Positions 45,791 to 56,914 of a stretch of 64,000 bases of DNA are shown piece after piece. Position 1 is the first letter of the stretch. The number at the start of each line of letters is the position of its first letter. A model generated the notes under the pieces. The model had not been told where the DNA came from and searched no databases. It worked only from the letters and a program-made list of their open reading frames with translations. This DNA is from Adiantum capillus-veneris. Taxonomy: Eukaryota > Streptophyta > Polypodiopsida > Polypodiales > Pteridaceae. The stretch is from the NCBI GenBank assembly GCA_014529385.2, contig CM043963.1:67631912-67695911 (forward strand), read 5' to 3'. Position numbers and translations under genes: made by a program.

Positions 45791-47345
45791 TGTAACATTT
45801 AATGGCCTAATAACTTATGTGTAGCGGAAATTAGCATGAACATAGTGGGCATTTCATTAGAATAGATTCCTAATGAGAATTACAAGAGTGCTTCGGTGGA
45901 GAGAGCAACAAAAAGCATAACACCTAGTTAGATAGAATCGACAATACTTTCAAAAGAGAGAGAAATTAAGCTATTGACAACAGTTGAGGACCGGATTTTC
46001 ATGGAGCCGGTCCCCCCTCCAAAAGGCTTTGTATTATGGTTTCTCCCATGAAGAGAGACATTGTACAATACAATTCTTTGTGTTCCTTCAAGACTAGCTA
46101 GTGCAATGAAGATGGAAACTTCATGCACTAATCAAAACACTTAACAAACACAACTTGAATTATCCCCGTTCTCAGGCCCAAGACCTCACACACCTTCGAG
46201 GATGGTGAGAGCTAGCAGGGTATGAGAGTAGATTGAGAGGAAGAAGGAGTATCTTACGAGAAAGATGTACATCTCCTCACATAATCACTCATATGTAGCA
46301 TAGTTTAGCTTAGTAATTAGCTTGGTAGAGGAGATGAGCATGCATTGAAGCTTGGCTCTTGGTTGGATTTGCATCCACATGCCAAGAGAGTGTTGATGTA
46401 CGCTTCTATCTCACAAGCTTGGAGTAGGTGATGAGTTCTCCATTAAAGCTTGGGAAGAGATAGTCTTCTCTTTCTTCACACATGAGCTTGTGTGAGTGTG
46501 TGTGTGATCATGCCTTGCAAAAATCAGCCCCCTCTCTCTCTTGGGCGAGCCCTCTTGCTAATTGCTCTTGCTGAAGTCTCATTGGCCCTCCCCAAGTCAA
46601 GCCAATTACAATTAAGCAGCATAAGTGATAGCCTTATGACATGTGTCCCCCTTTCCCCTTTTGTGAGAGCTTTATGTAATTATATAACTAAACTAAACTC
46701 TCATTGGACCCCTTTGCCTTCTGGCCAATAGGAATCAGGCAAGCCATGGGGCTCCTGAATGCTCATTGGACCCCTTGGGAGACTGCCCAATAGTCTTCTA
46801 GGAGACTTAATTCTCATTGGTTTCTTTTATTAAATGTTTTTAAATTAATTAAACTAGATTTACTCTAGCTTAATTCTCATTGGTCCACTTCAAGGGTCAT
46901 CCAATAGAAATTGGGCACACCTTGTGGGCATCTAGCCTAGGGAGCTGACATGTGTCCCTCATTCCCTTTGTGTAAAGGGAGCCTGTGTGTGTGTGTGTGT
47001 GGCCCCCTCCCATGTAGGGATGTGCAAAGACTTTTAGGGCACACACAGCATCCAATTTTCCCTAGGATTGACCTTTGGACACAACCTTTGAATTTTGGAA
47101 CCTTAGCATTTTGGAAGTCTTAATGGGCTGAACCTTAGGGTCTTTCTAGCCCATTGTTGCACATGGCTCTTTTGCAGATGGCCCCCCCTTTGGATCCCTA
47201 TTTTTCCTCCTTTGGATCCCTATTGTGGCCGGTCTGCTAGCTTAACCAATATTCTAGCTTTTTCTCCCCTGGCCTTCCCCACATTAAATGATCAGTTTAA
47301 TATGAGAAAATCATTTAGGAGAATTAGATATTGATTATTATGACA
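45791..47345 (-). repeat. 3' LTR
   Basis: 1555 bp; on the plus strand TGTAACATTTAATGGCC to TATTATGACA. It is clearly related to but more diverged from the 21.5-kb and 36.3-kb LTRs. A polypurine-type tract (minus strand CAAGAGAGAGG) adjoins at 47346-47360. Confidence 0.8.
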
Positions 47346-47692
47346 TTACCTCTCTCTTGAAATCATAGTCGTCCTCGACTATGGTGTAGAGAAGATAAAG
47401 CATGTTCATGAGTCCTTTTGTTAGCGGGTAGAGGATCCCTATGTTACCCTACGACATCATTCCATAATGGATGACTAGTCCATTTGGCGCTTGAGAGCCT
47501 GAGGTTGCCGCAAGCATGTCTGCACATTAGTCCTATCAGTCTTCCATAGTAGAGTGACAAGCTCTACTTGGTGTTTGGGAGACGTCGTCTCTGCAAACTT
47601 GATCTAAGCATGCATACTACTTCATTTTTGTGCACAAATAAAGAAAAAGAGAGTCTTATAAGACAAAAATTTTGTTCATTTTGTACATTTTC

Positions 47693-49522
47693 TTACTCTT
47701 GGGAAGCATTGTAAGCATTGACAAGGTTTAGGTTATCCTTTAATTGTATGCCTTGCATCCATCTAGCATCTTCAAAAGGATAATTCTTAAACTTAATAAG
47801 ATATCGTCGGATAGTCTTACCGCCTCTTAGTACCTTGTCTTCATGTCGGAGAATGGACTCGGGCTGCAGCACCTCTTCTTGGTCCTCGATCTCCGGTGGG
47901 TCTTCAATAGTTGGTTCTTGAGGTGGCTCTCCTTTGTAAGGCTTTAATAGGCTCACATGAAAAGCATTTTGTATGAGCCAATGATTGGGAAACTTGAGTT
48001 GATAGGCTATCTCATTGATTGGCCTAAGGATCTGAAAGGGACCATAGTACCTTTTTGCTAGTTTAGCATAGTACTTTTGGTGACCCGTAGGATTCTTGCC
48101 CGTTGTGTGCCTTAATCAAGCCTTGGGAAACTTTAACAAGACCCAATCGTTTTCTTTAAAGGCTTGGGCTCTTCTGTGCTTGTCAGCAGCAGCCTTTTGC
48201 CTTTGCTGTGAGATAGAGATAGCATCCTTAATCTTTTAGAAAGATTCTTGTAGGTCTCGGCTATACTCATCTGCAGCGAAGATCTCCCCATGTACCTTAA
48301 ATAGCAAGGGACTTTTTGATCTTTCCTCAATTACCTCGAAAGGTGCTTTTCCCGTGGAAGTATGTACAGTGTTGTTGTAAGCATACTCCACTAAGGGTAA
48401 GTACTTCTCCCATTGGGATCTTTGATCTACTTCCGTTACATAGGCTTTTAGTAGATCGAGAATGGTTAGGTTAGCTATTTCACTTTGGCCATCAGTTTGT
48501 GGATGATAGGCCGAAGAGAAGTTTAGCCTTGTTCCTAAATTCTCAAAGAGACCCTTCCAAAAATTACTGGTCATTCTAGGATCTCTATCCGACACTATGG
48601 ACATTGGCAAGCCATGGTACTTGAAAATTTGTGAAATGAAGAGGGTTGCCATTTGATGGGCTTTGATAGTCTTTTTGATAGGTATAAAATGAGCTTGTTT
48701 ACTAAACCTCTCTACTATCGTCCATATTCCCGTATTCCCATGGATAGATGTAGGCAATCCAAAGATAAAATCCATGGTTATGCTCTGCCATGGTGAATTA
48801 GGGATTGGCAAGGGTTGAAGCAATCCAAGTTGCTTCCCTCTATCAAATTTTGTCTTTTGGCATACCACACATTTCGAAACATACTCTTGTATGTTCACTT
48901 TCATGGTAGGCCAATAGAAATATGTTTCAATTCCCTTTAAGGTAGACTGAATCCCTCTATGCCCCGCATAAGGTGGAGCATGAGATTCATACATTACTTT
49001 CTCACGTAGTGAGTTAGTAACGCATAGTCTATTGCCATAGAGAAGATAACCATCTTGTAAAGTAAATGGTTCTTCTTTCTTCCCTAATGCAAGGGCTGAA
49101 ATCACATCTCTAAAATTGGGATCAATAGCATACTCATCTATCATTGAAGATAGATCATTGTGAGTTGCTATGGAAACCGCATTCACTCTCGGCCGTCTTG
49201 AGAGTGCATCAGCTACTTGATTATGCTTGCCAGCAATGTGAGCAATATAAAAATGAAATTGCGAAAGGAAATTTTCCCACCTCATTTGTTTGTCGGAGAG
49301 CTTGGTCTGCGTCATGAAGTACTTAAGACTTTGGTGATCGGTTCGTAGAATGAAAGGAGTCCCCAATAAATACTGCTTCCATGAGTCTAAGGCATGTAGA
49401 ACTGCAAGGAGTTCCTTTTCGTATATGCCTAGAGCTTGCTCAACAGGGTCGAGCCTTCGACTCTCATAGCCTATGCCCTGCCCTTCTTGGAGCAAAACAG
49501 CTCCAAGGCTGTTGAGAGGCAC
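47693..49522 (-). pseudogene. Gypsy RNase H (3' part), integrase and chromodomain-like tail
   Basis: From 49522 down: RNase H end (SLGAVLLQEGQGIGYESRRL, LRTDHQSLKYFM), then integrase with a zinc-binding HAPPYAGHRGIQSTLKG region, and core motifs ITMDFIFGLP, VSDRDPRM and TDGQSEIANL that hold all three acidic residues. The C-terminal region has YYGPFQIL and HVSLLKPYKGEPP, and the tail ILRHEDKVL...RYLIKFKNYP resembles a chromodomain. Stops at 48236 and near 48116 break the frame in the integrase C-terminal region. Integrase would insert element cDNA. Confidence 0.9.
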
Positions 49523-49957
49523 ATGTTAGAAACTGACTCTGAATAGCTAAGTCGGATTTTGACTTATCGGATATTTACTGAGCTGTATTTTGCCAAGTCG
49601 GATGTAACTGTCTTTCAATTGCAGTCTTCTGAATGTCTTGTGACTGGGTAGATAAGTCGGATTTATCTATATAAGTGGGGAATGTATCTGTGCACGATGT
49701 ATCTGTTCTCTGATATGAATGTGATGATGATGGTGCAGTGCAGCAACTATTCAGTGTATTGTCTCTGCTTACTCTGATATTCTTTGAGTAGTTATGTTTA
49801 CTGTGTCTGAATTGTTGTTGATGAAGCATGGTGGAGTAGATGGTTATTCTTGCTGTGTATGATGTTCATGTGTTGACCTAACCCACAACACATTTGGCGA
49901 TCATGCTGGGGATCGAGCCCAGAATCTCATGTGTTGACCTAACCCACAACAAAGGCA
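49517..49957. mobile_element. Small TRIM-like / partial LTR insertion
   Basis: It interrupts RNase H between CDACGDC and SLGAVLL. AGGCA flanks it at 49517-49521 and 49953-49957. Inside, sequence from TGTTAGAAACTGAC (49524) ends CATGTGTTGACCTAACCCAC and AACA at 49867-49890, and the same 24-bp end recurs at 49928-49951. Between them is TTTGGCGATCATGCTGGGGATC, which resembles a primer-binding site. This suggests a miniature LTR element whose second LTR is reduced to its last 24 bp. No coding capacity. Confidence 0.6.
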
Positions 49958-50917
49958 ATCACCACAAGCATCGCATTGGACCTCAAATGGTTTTGAGAGA
50001 TCCGGTAGTGTAAGCACAGGTTGAGAGATAAGCTTTTCTTTAAGCTTTTCGAAAGCATTGTTCTCCTTAGCAGACCATGTATACCTAACGCTTTTCTTTG
50101 TTAGGTCATGTAATGGTCCCGCAATTTGTGAGAACTTTTCTATGAAGCGTCTATAGTATGCACACATACCTATGAAGCTTCTTAGTTCATGAAGATTCCT
50201 TGGTTTAGGCCATCCTTTTATTACCTCTAACTTGGATGGATCCATTTGGATGCCATCTTGAGAGATAATGTGACCTAAATACTAAATCTCTTACAAGAAA
50301 AATTCACTTTTCTTTCGATTAACATAAAGTTTATTCTCTCTTAAAACTTGAAATATTACCTGGAGGTGTTGCTTGTGTTCCTCCAATGAATTAGAGTAGA
50401 TGATAATATCATCAAAGAACACTCCAGTGAAGGTTCGATGAGGCCTGAACAGCTTCTCCATCAAGAGGTTGAATGTGGCTGGTGCATTGGTCAAGCCAAA
50501 AGGCATGACAATGTATTCGTAAAGACCAAATGTAGTACGAAATGCGGTCTTTACAATGTCTTGATCAACTATCCTTATTTGATGATAGCCACTTTTTAGG
50601 TCAACCCTACTGAAGTAGGTCGATCCTTGTAGCTTATCAAATAGGTCTTCTACCCGTGGAACGGGAAACCTATTCTTGATAGTGATCCTATTTAGTGCTC
50701 TATAGTCGACACACATACGATATGTGCCGTCTTTCTTTTGCACTAATAGCACAGGTGAGCAAAATGGAGATGAGCTTGGCCTAACCATACCCTTCTCAAC
50801 TAACTCATGCACTTGCCGCATAATCTCCTCTTGTTGAGCTTGAGAAACTCTATAAGGAGGTTTATTAGGCGGTGAACTTCCTGGAAGAAGTTCAATTGCA
50901 TGGTCATCATTACCTCA
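49953..50917 (-). pseudogene. Gypsy reverse transcriptase and start of RNase H
   Basis: Minus strand from 50821: KKDGTYRMCVDYRALN, LKSGYHQIRIVDQDI, MPFGLTNAPATFNLLM and the intact catalytic FFDDIIIYS (about 50410). The thumb and connection follow (MDPSKLEVIKGWPKPR, SFIGMCAYYRRFIEKFS) and RNase H begins (VQCDACGD, including a catalytic Asp). In-frame stops lie at 50915, 50291 and 50282, with no frameshift. It is cut at 49952 by the small insertion. It would copy element RNA into DNA. Confidence 0.9.
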
Positions 50918-52369
50918 TTTAGGAGGTAGCTCACAAGGGATGTCGTCAATAAAAACATCTTGAAACCCCTTGAGAAAATTGGATAACTCTAATTCCTTTT
51001 GGTTGCTTTTATTTTCTTTTGCTAAAGCATTAGGTTCATTTTGAGAGTCTTTAACAAAAACCATGTACACAGAAATTGAGCTCTTTATTGACTTGTTGAA
51101 AGCTGGTGTATGTACAATGGGGATGGTGTTACCCATTTCCTTAGCATCTATAAACATGTCTTTTTCCCTGAACTTAAAGGAGATTCTCCTTTCAGGAAAT
51201 TTAACATCGGCAGCCAGGCGGTCAAACCATGGTGCCCCTAGGATTACATCCTCATGCTTGAGAGGAGAGATAAAGAAGTCCTCTTTGTCCACATAGCCTT
51301 GGACATGAAGCCTCAATTTCCCGATTAAGGGAGTGACTGAAGCTTCTTGCCCCTTGAAGGCACTGTCTGCGGGTAGGACATCTCCCATCTCGTAGGATTG
51401 TATTCCTAGCTTGGTGGCCAACTCTATAGATATAAAATTGTGAGTAGAACCAGGGTCAAAGAGAACAAAAGCATCATGTTCTCTTACCTTTCCCCAAGCA
51501 TGGCATAGAGGAGATCCTTTGTGGTGAGTTTGGTGAGTCTCCTCCTCTTGGATTTCAACCAAGGAAGCTCTAGGAGGATCTTGGCGGTTGTTCTTTTGGG
51601 GACAAGCGCGGTACGCATGCCCTTGTTCGCCGCACTTGAAATATCGGTGATCCTTACGATAACGCTCAAGCTCTTCAGGAGAGAGTTTATTCTTACCTTT
51701 GTAAAGTCCCTTCTCTTTAGCTTTGTTGGAGTTGCCCTTAGGAGACTTTTGGACATTGTCCTTCCCCTTAGGCTCATTGGAATCCTTGTTTTCGGGGGGC
51801 TTATTATTTCTTTTTGCCCCCGTTTGGAAATTGATTCTAGAGGCGACCATAGTGTGGTGTATTACCGCCGATATGGTACGTGGTCTTTGGGAGTTGACAT
51901 ACTCCGCCATTTCTTCGATTAAGCCCGCACAAAATTGTTGCTTTTGCTCTCCAAAATCCAACTTTTTGAAGACAGTGGCTTTGAGTTGTAGGTCCCAAAA
52001 CTTGTCTACATATTTGTGGATAGATTCATTGAGAGAGAGCTTTAAGCTTCGCCATTCGGTGAGTACTTTGTCTTTGGCATCGGTGGTCAAAAACTGCTTC
52101 ATAATGGAAGCTCTTAAAGCTTTCCATGTTCGTGGAGCTTCACCGTTGGCTCGTAGGCTAGACCACCATTGTCTGGCGGACTTTTGAAAGTGCATAGCTA
52201 CATGGCGTAGCTTAGAGGACTCCGTGAAGCCCTCATCTCCAAACGCCACATCGAATTGCTGGATAAAGGCCAAGACTTTGTCCGTGGCACCAAAGGTACC
52301 ATCATAGTAAGGAAAGAGATGCTCTTCCCTCCCTCTTTGAATTTCTTCAGCTTGGACGACCTCTTCCAT
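50918..52369 (-). pseudogene. Gypsy gag core and protease
   Basis: 484 codons open on the minus strand. The capsid core spans residues about 20-165 (YYDGTFGATDKVL, RQWWSSLRANGEAPRTW, SIHKYVDKFWDL). A basic linker follows, then a zinc knuckle YFKCGEQGHAYRAC in which the first Cys is Tyr. The protease has FDPGSTHNFIS (about 51450) and VILGAPWFDRL. The closing TGA at 50915 replaces a CGA that the plus-strand copy still has, so it is a point nonsense mutation rather than a natural gag-pol boundary. Confidence 0.9.
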
Positions 52370-52401
52370 GCGGCATAGGATTTCATATGGCCTCTTCTTT
52401 T

Positions 52402-53070
52402 TTATGGTTCAAAAGTTGCACCATCACTTTCTTCAGAAGGTGGAGAAGAGGGTGACCTCTTTCTCGCCTTTTTCTTGTCTTGATCTTTGTCGTCTTCACC
52501 ATAGCTTTCATAAGAGGAAGAGGATAAAGAAGATGGAGGAGAGGGTGTCCTCTTTCTCGCCTTTTTCTTCTCTTGCTTTTTATCATCCCTCTTTGAATTA
52601 TGGCGTGGAGAAGAGTGTGATGGTCTTCTCCGCTTTGGTGGTGATGGAGAGCGTTTAGCCCGCCGTCTTCGTGGAGCCATCTCCGCCGAGGTGGCGGGAG
52701 ACTCACTTCTTTCTCGTTCCTTCGGTGGAGGCTCTTGAGTTCTCCTTTGGGAAGGAGATGCATCATCTAGAAGTAAATTCTTGAGCCCTTCATATGGATT
52801 CTGTTCTTCTTCCCGAATCGGAGAGAGACCTCTTTTGGTAGTCTCACAAGGAGGCTTCCCAGGTGTTCTCTCGTCATGGTGATGAGCTTGGAGAATCCCA
52901 TGAGCACGGAGCTGCCGTTGCACTTCACTTTGGAGAGATGGATTGCCCATGGCTTGTTGAAGCCTAGAAACAAGATAGTTAACAAGCATTGAAGCATCAT
53001 TAGTAGTTTGCTCATGAGCAAAATCAAAGTTATCAACATTAATTTCACTCTCTTTACTATTGTCAGCCAT
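52402..53070 (-). pseudogene. Gypsy gag N-terminal region
   Basis: 222 codons from ATG 53070 (MADNSKESEINVDNFDFAHE). An acidic first 90 residues is followed by a Ser/Arg/Lys-rich region with two near repeats of KKKARKRTPSPP type, at about residues 168-210. The start is supported by the parallel ATG at 42030. It is out of frame with the capsid core at 52369; an indel near 52400 separates them. The basic repeats could bind RNA or act as nuclear signals (inference). Confidence 0.75.
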
Positions 53071-53132
53071 TCTAACAACTTTTAGGTGTAAACGAGTTAG
53101 AGGCGACTATAAAAAAACAAAATTTTGCCACA

Positions 53133-53441
53133 TTGATTGAGCACCCAACATCTATTGAGGCCCCTTCAGCTTCTGGTGAGCACGGTGGTCCTTGCCCCAT
53201 ATGTAGATCATTCTTTCATGAGTGGTGTGGTCACTTCAGCTTGCCATGCGGACATATGTATCATATATCATGCTTGATGCAAAGCATGATGAATAACTTT
53301 CATTGTGCTATATATGAGTATGAGATATCCAAAAATCTATATGCAATGTTCAAAATGTCTGAAGACTATAATAAGCTTAAAGGTCAGCGTGAACAGGAGA
53401 ATGAAGATATTCTCACAAATATTTCACTATCACTTGGATAG
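53133..53441 (+). CDS. Short RING-finger-like ORF, probably a gene fragment
   Basis: 102 codons with CPIC at residues 21-24, LPCGHMYHISC at residues 37-47 and Cys58. The spacing matches a RING-H2 domain, which binds two zinc ions and recruits an E2 ubiquitin enzyme. The last ligand (expected Cys at residue 61) is Tyr, a G-to-A change. The rest is a Glu/Lys-rich helical tail (SEDYNKLKGQREQENE). There is no close upstream promoter or neighbouring exon. It lies between a gypsy element and a hAT remnant, so it could be a captured host fragment. Not assigned to a known gene. Confidence 0.45.
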   Translation: MIEHPTSIEAPSASGEHGGPCPICRSFFHEWCGHFSLPCGHMYHISCLMQSMMNNFHCAIYEYEISKNLYAMFKMSEDYNKLKGQREQENEDILTNISLSLG

Positions 53442-53728
53442 TTTTTGTAACATTTGAAAAAATTTACTCGTTGTCTTGCGAGAATTTATTAGTGAATTGT
53501 GAATTGTCTTCACTTCAACTTCAATTATGATATGTGATAATGCAACGATTTGTTAGGGCTTTGTATATTATGAAGCTTTAATAGTGATTTGTGGCCTTGT
53601 AAAGGTTTTTAAGGGCTTCGTTTATTATTAAGCAAATGTCTAAACCTCAAACTAAATATAAAAAAAATCTTATAAGATAAACAGTTTCTGAACTTAACCA
53701 GAAGTCACTCAATGGATTCGATAATCTA

Positions 53729-54600
53729 TTAATTAAACCACCGTCGCTTGCTGCGACGGGTCAAAGTTGGTTCAATTTCCAAATTCTCTTCAATCTCTTC
53801 TAAATTACATGTAGTTTCTACTTCATGAGATTCCCCTTGCAGCTCACTGTCTTCGTCCACCTCATCATTGGTTACATCATAAGTCCAGCGCGGCATCTCC
53901 TCTTTGTAGTTCTCAGCTTGCACTCTTGCCAATAGCCGATGGTTGCAGTACATACACACCAATTTTTCAGCTCTTGAATTTAGAAGGCGGTTTTTGATGG
54001 TGGAATGTACATATTTATATGTACTCCAGTTTCTCTCAGAACTTGAATTGGATCAACATTGGGCTAGGATTCTAACAGCTAGGCGTTTAAGGGTGGGTGC
54101 ACTACCACCATTCATCATCCACCACTTCCACGTTGGTTGCTATGTGGCAAGTTTCTGCACAAATTCTGTACCAAACTTACCCTCTTTGAGTTTAAACTTC
54201 GTAAGATTAGTAACAACTGATGCATGCTCATCAGGATCATCATAAAATCTGTCTATCACATCATAAAAGTCTTCCAGCACCTCCTCATCAAGTTTCTCTA
54301 TTTCCATTGCCCAATACTCTGGATCCAATAAGAAAGCTATGCTGTGTAGTGGACTATGTGCTCCAACCCTTCGACCATGCACATACTTTCTCAAAATTTC
54401 TCTCCTCTTTTGAGTGAATGGTGTCTTCCAAGGCTTCACAATTGGCTCCTGGGCTCCTCTGGATTTGCAAGGCTTTCTTGAACAGTCCATCGAGCCATCC
54501 AAACCTTACCTATGTTAGGCAAGGCAGAATCCAGTTGGCGTAATGCGAGCATAATTGGCATCATGACATTGTGCACAATATGCTATCTCTTCTTTCAAGT
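53729..54600 (-). pseudogene. hAT transposase, C-terminal half
   Basis: Reading the minus strand: PIMLALRQLDSALPNIGKVW (about 54550, other frame), then one frame from 54502 to 53729. That frame has SPLHSIAFLLDPEYW, NGGSAPTLKRLAVRILAQC, SERNWSTYKYVHSTIKNRLL and YCNHRLLA. These are the hallmarks of the hAT core end and C-terminal dimerisation domain (LHxxAxxLxP, ERNWS, KRNRL, NLRL). Two in-frame stops lie near 54135 and 54060. The N-terminal BED finger and catalytic Asp residues are not seen. It is probably unrelated to the hAT-like element at 4.4 kb. Confidence 0.83.
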
Positions 54601-54689
54601 ATTATTCAAACCAAACATTAGTGTTATAATCAATATCACACACAAGCGTAGTAGTGAAGCCTGAAGGGAATAAACCTCAATCCACTCAA

Positions 54690-55440
54690 ACATAAGCAAG
54701 CAAATACAACGGTGAATCAAATATGTGATCAGTCCATCCCAAAAGTAGAGATAATCGACCCAAAGATTCACCTTCCTACCCCTTTCATGAATCAGTCCAC
54801 TCCAAAAAAGAACTAATGACCCATGATTGGAGCTCTAATCAAAATAGCAAGCAAATACAACGGTGAATCAAACATGTGATCAGTCCATCCCAAAAGTAGA
54901 GATATCGACCCAAAGATTCACCTTCCTACCTCCTTTCATGAATCAGTCCAGTCCAAAAATGAACTAATGACCCATGATTGGAGCTCTAATCGGAATAGCA
55001 AGCAAATACAGCGGTGAATCAAACATGTGATCAGTCCATCCCAAAAGTAGAGATATCGACCCAAAGATTCACCTTTCTACCTCCTTTCATGAATCAGTCC
55101 AGTCCAAAAAAGAACTAATGACCCATAATTGGAGCTCTAATCGGAATAGCAAGAAAATACAACGGTGAATCAAACATGTGATCAGTCCATCCCAAAAGTA
55201 GAGATATCGACCCAAAGATTCACCTTTCTATATCTTTTCAAGAATCAGTTCAGTCCAAAAAAGAACTAATGACCCATGATAGAAGTTCTAATCAATATAG
55301 CAATCAATTTAGCAAATATAACGGTGAACCAAACATGAGATTAGTCCATCCCAAATGTAGAGATACCGACCCAAAGTTTCACCTTTCTACCTCCTTTCAA
55401 GAATCAGTTCAGTCCAAAAAAGAACTAATGATCCATGATC
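54690..55440. repeat. 151-bp tandem satellite, five copies
   Basis: GCAAGCAAATACAACGGTGA recurs at 54696, 54847 and 54998, with variants at 55149 and 55300, giving a period of 151 bp. Each unit also holds ATCAGTCCATCCCAAAAG and GAACTAATGACCCATGATTG. Copies 2-4 are about 95% alike; the last copy is more diverged and has a small insertion. Confidence 0.92.
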
Positions 55441-55880
55441 AGAGTTACATTAAGTTTTAATTTTTTTTAAAGACTATTCATTTTTTTACCTTTAGTTTTT
55501 CTTCTAAATTTTAAAGGATGACCAAATTTAGAGGAAGCGGTGATGTGATGTGATGTCTACTACACGGTTATATAGAGCCGCCAAATATGGAGGGGGTACA
55601 TGACGGGGCCGGCAGGATTCTTGCTGTGCCCACCGGGCCCGCCGAGTTTCTTCATAAGCCCGCCGGGCCCACCGGGATTGTTGGTTGCCCCGTCGGCTCT
55701 ATGTTTTCTATCGATTTTCGTAGGTCATGACATTAGATATGTTATTAACATGAAAAAAATAGTGATAATAACAACAATAATTAACATTTAACAAAATGCG
55801 TCATCGCGTAATTAAAATCTCTGCTCATATGGTTCGTTTGAGAAATGGAGAATAGAAGCAATCGGTCCTTAACCAAGAGC
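55441..55880. other. Non-coding, with a GC-rich patch
   Basis: AT-rich except 55590-55700, which is unusually GC-rich with CCGGGCCC-type repeats. No credible gene. Confidence 0.45.
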
Positions 55881-55893
55881 CCAATCAGGTAAA

Positions 55894-56715
55894 TTGTACA
55901 TTCTAGTTGGTGTAGATTACATGACCCGATGGGCGGAAGTGGCAGCCACCACCCGCATTATAGCCCAAGAGGTAGCAAAGTTCATATTTGAGCACATCTG
56001 GTGCGGTTTTTGCACTCCTCTTGAGATAATATCTGATAGGGGACTAGGTTTCAGAGGCGATCTAGTGGGAGAGTTGAAAAAGTTAGGCATTACACGCTGA
56101 CATTCCATACCATACTATCCACAGTGTAATGGCCTAGTAGAAAAGGTAAACGGAATGATCTGCAAAATCATCACAAAGCTGATGAATAACCACACAAGTG
56201 ACTGGGATAAACATCTCATGGCCGCTCTATGGGCCTACCGAACGACATTCCGAACATCATTAGGTTTCACCCCTTTCAATCTAGTTTATGGAAAGGAGGA
56301 AATTCTACCCATTGAGGTACAGATAGCCAGCTTACGAGTCATGGCTAGCCACTTACAACGCCCAATTATAAATCTCCGCAACCACATCCTGGATCTGGAA
56401 AGACTCCAACTAGATAGGGAAGATACAATCAATCACTATGAAGCACAGGCAGAGTGACGCCGGCTCACCTTCAATCAAGGGCTTAAGGAAAAGGGCCTGG
56501 AGAAAGGCATATTAGTATTGAGATACAACAACAGATTTGACACCAGGAAGGACAAGAACTTTCAACCCTAATGGGAAGGACCAATCATTGTCAAAAGGCG
56601 CTATGACAACGACGGCTATAAGCTGACGGAAGCAGATGGGAGAATTCACAAGACTAGAGTCAATGGATGGAGGCTAAAAAGGTATTTCCTTAGGTTTGAT
56701 CCAGAGTTCATGCTA
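55894..56715 (+). pseudogene. Gypsy integrase fragment A
   Basis: Integrase core and C-terminal domain of a gypsy lineage different from the copies at 20-53 kb. Motifs are VDYMTRWAEV, ISDRGLGFRG, YYPQCNGLVEKVN, WDKHLMAALWAYRTTFRTS and LVYGKEEILPIEV, then ending in a GPY-like WEGPIIVKRRYDNDGY and VNGWRLKRYFLRF. Stops fall at 56098, 56455 and near 56569. Upstream domains are missing. The WAEA-type integrase with ALWAYRT resembles Tat/Athila-side elements (inference). Confidence 0.82.
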
Positions 56716-56789
56716 GATATTCCACAAGAGGGGGAACCCTCCAACTCCATGACTAAAGAATCAGACGTAGGGCTAGAAGCATCGTGTGT

Positions 56790-56822
<33 letters not shown>
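56790..56822 (+). repeat. (CT)n microsatellite
   Basis: CT dinucleotide run between the two integrase fragments. Confidence 0.95.
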
Positions 56823-56825
<3 letters not shown>

Positions 56826-56914
56826 CTATAATCTCTCGTGTGTGAAAATTTCTCTCTCCCTATTAAGTAAGTTACTCAAATATCTATTTAGCTACGTCAT
56901 ATTTTCTAACACTG

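Larger units (their letters stand above)
45791..53100 (-). mobile_element. Ty3/gypsy element (minus), best-preserved copy
   Basis: 3' LTR at 45791-47345, then integrase, RNase H, RT, protease and gag running up the minus strand to the gag ATG at 53070. From 52369 down to about 47690 the pol frame needs no net frameshift and is broken only by about five stops and a 0.43-kb insertion in RNase H. The 5' LTR and primer-binding site are absent: sequence past about 53100 is unrelated. The degenerate chromodomain-like tail after integrase suggests a chromovirus-type gypsy lineage, but I cannot name the clade. Confidence 0.87.

Noticed and set aside
54690-55440. CRISPR-like array
   Set aside because: The whole 151-bp unit repeats with no unique spacers, and the context is a plant genome with no cas genes.
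55600-55791. Collagen-like Gly-Pro-Pro ORF
   Set aside because: Very short, caused by a local GC-rich CCGGGCCC repeat; no neighbouring coding evidence.
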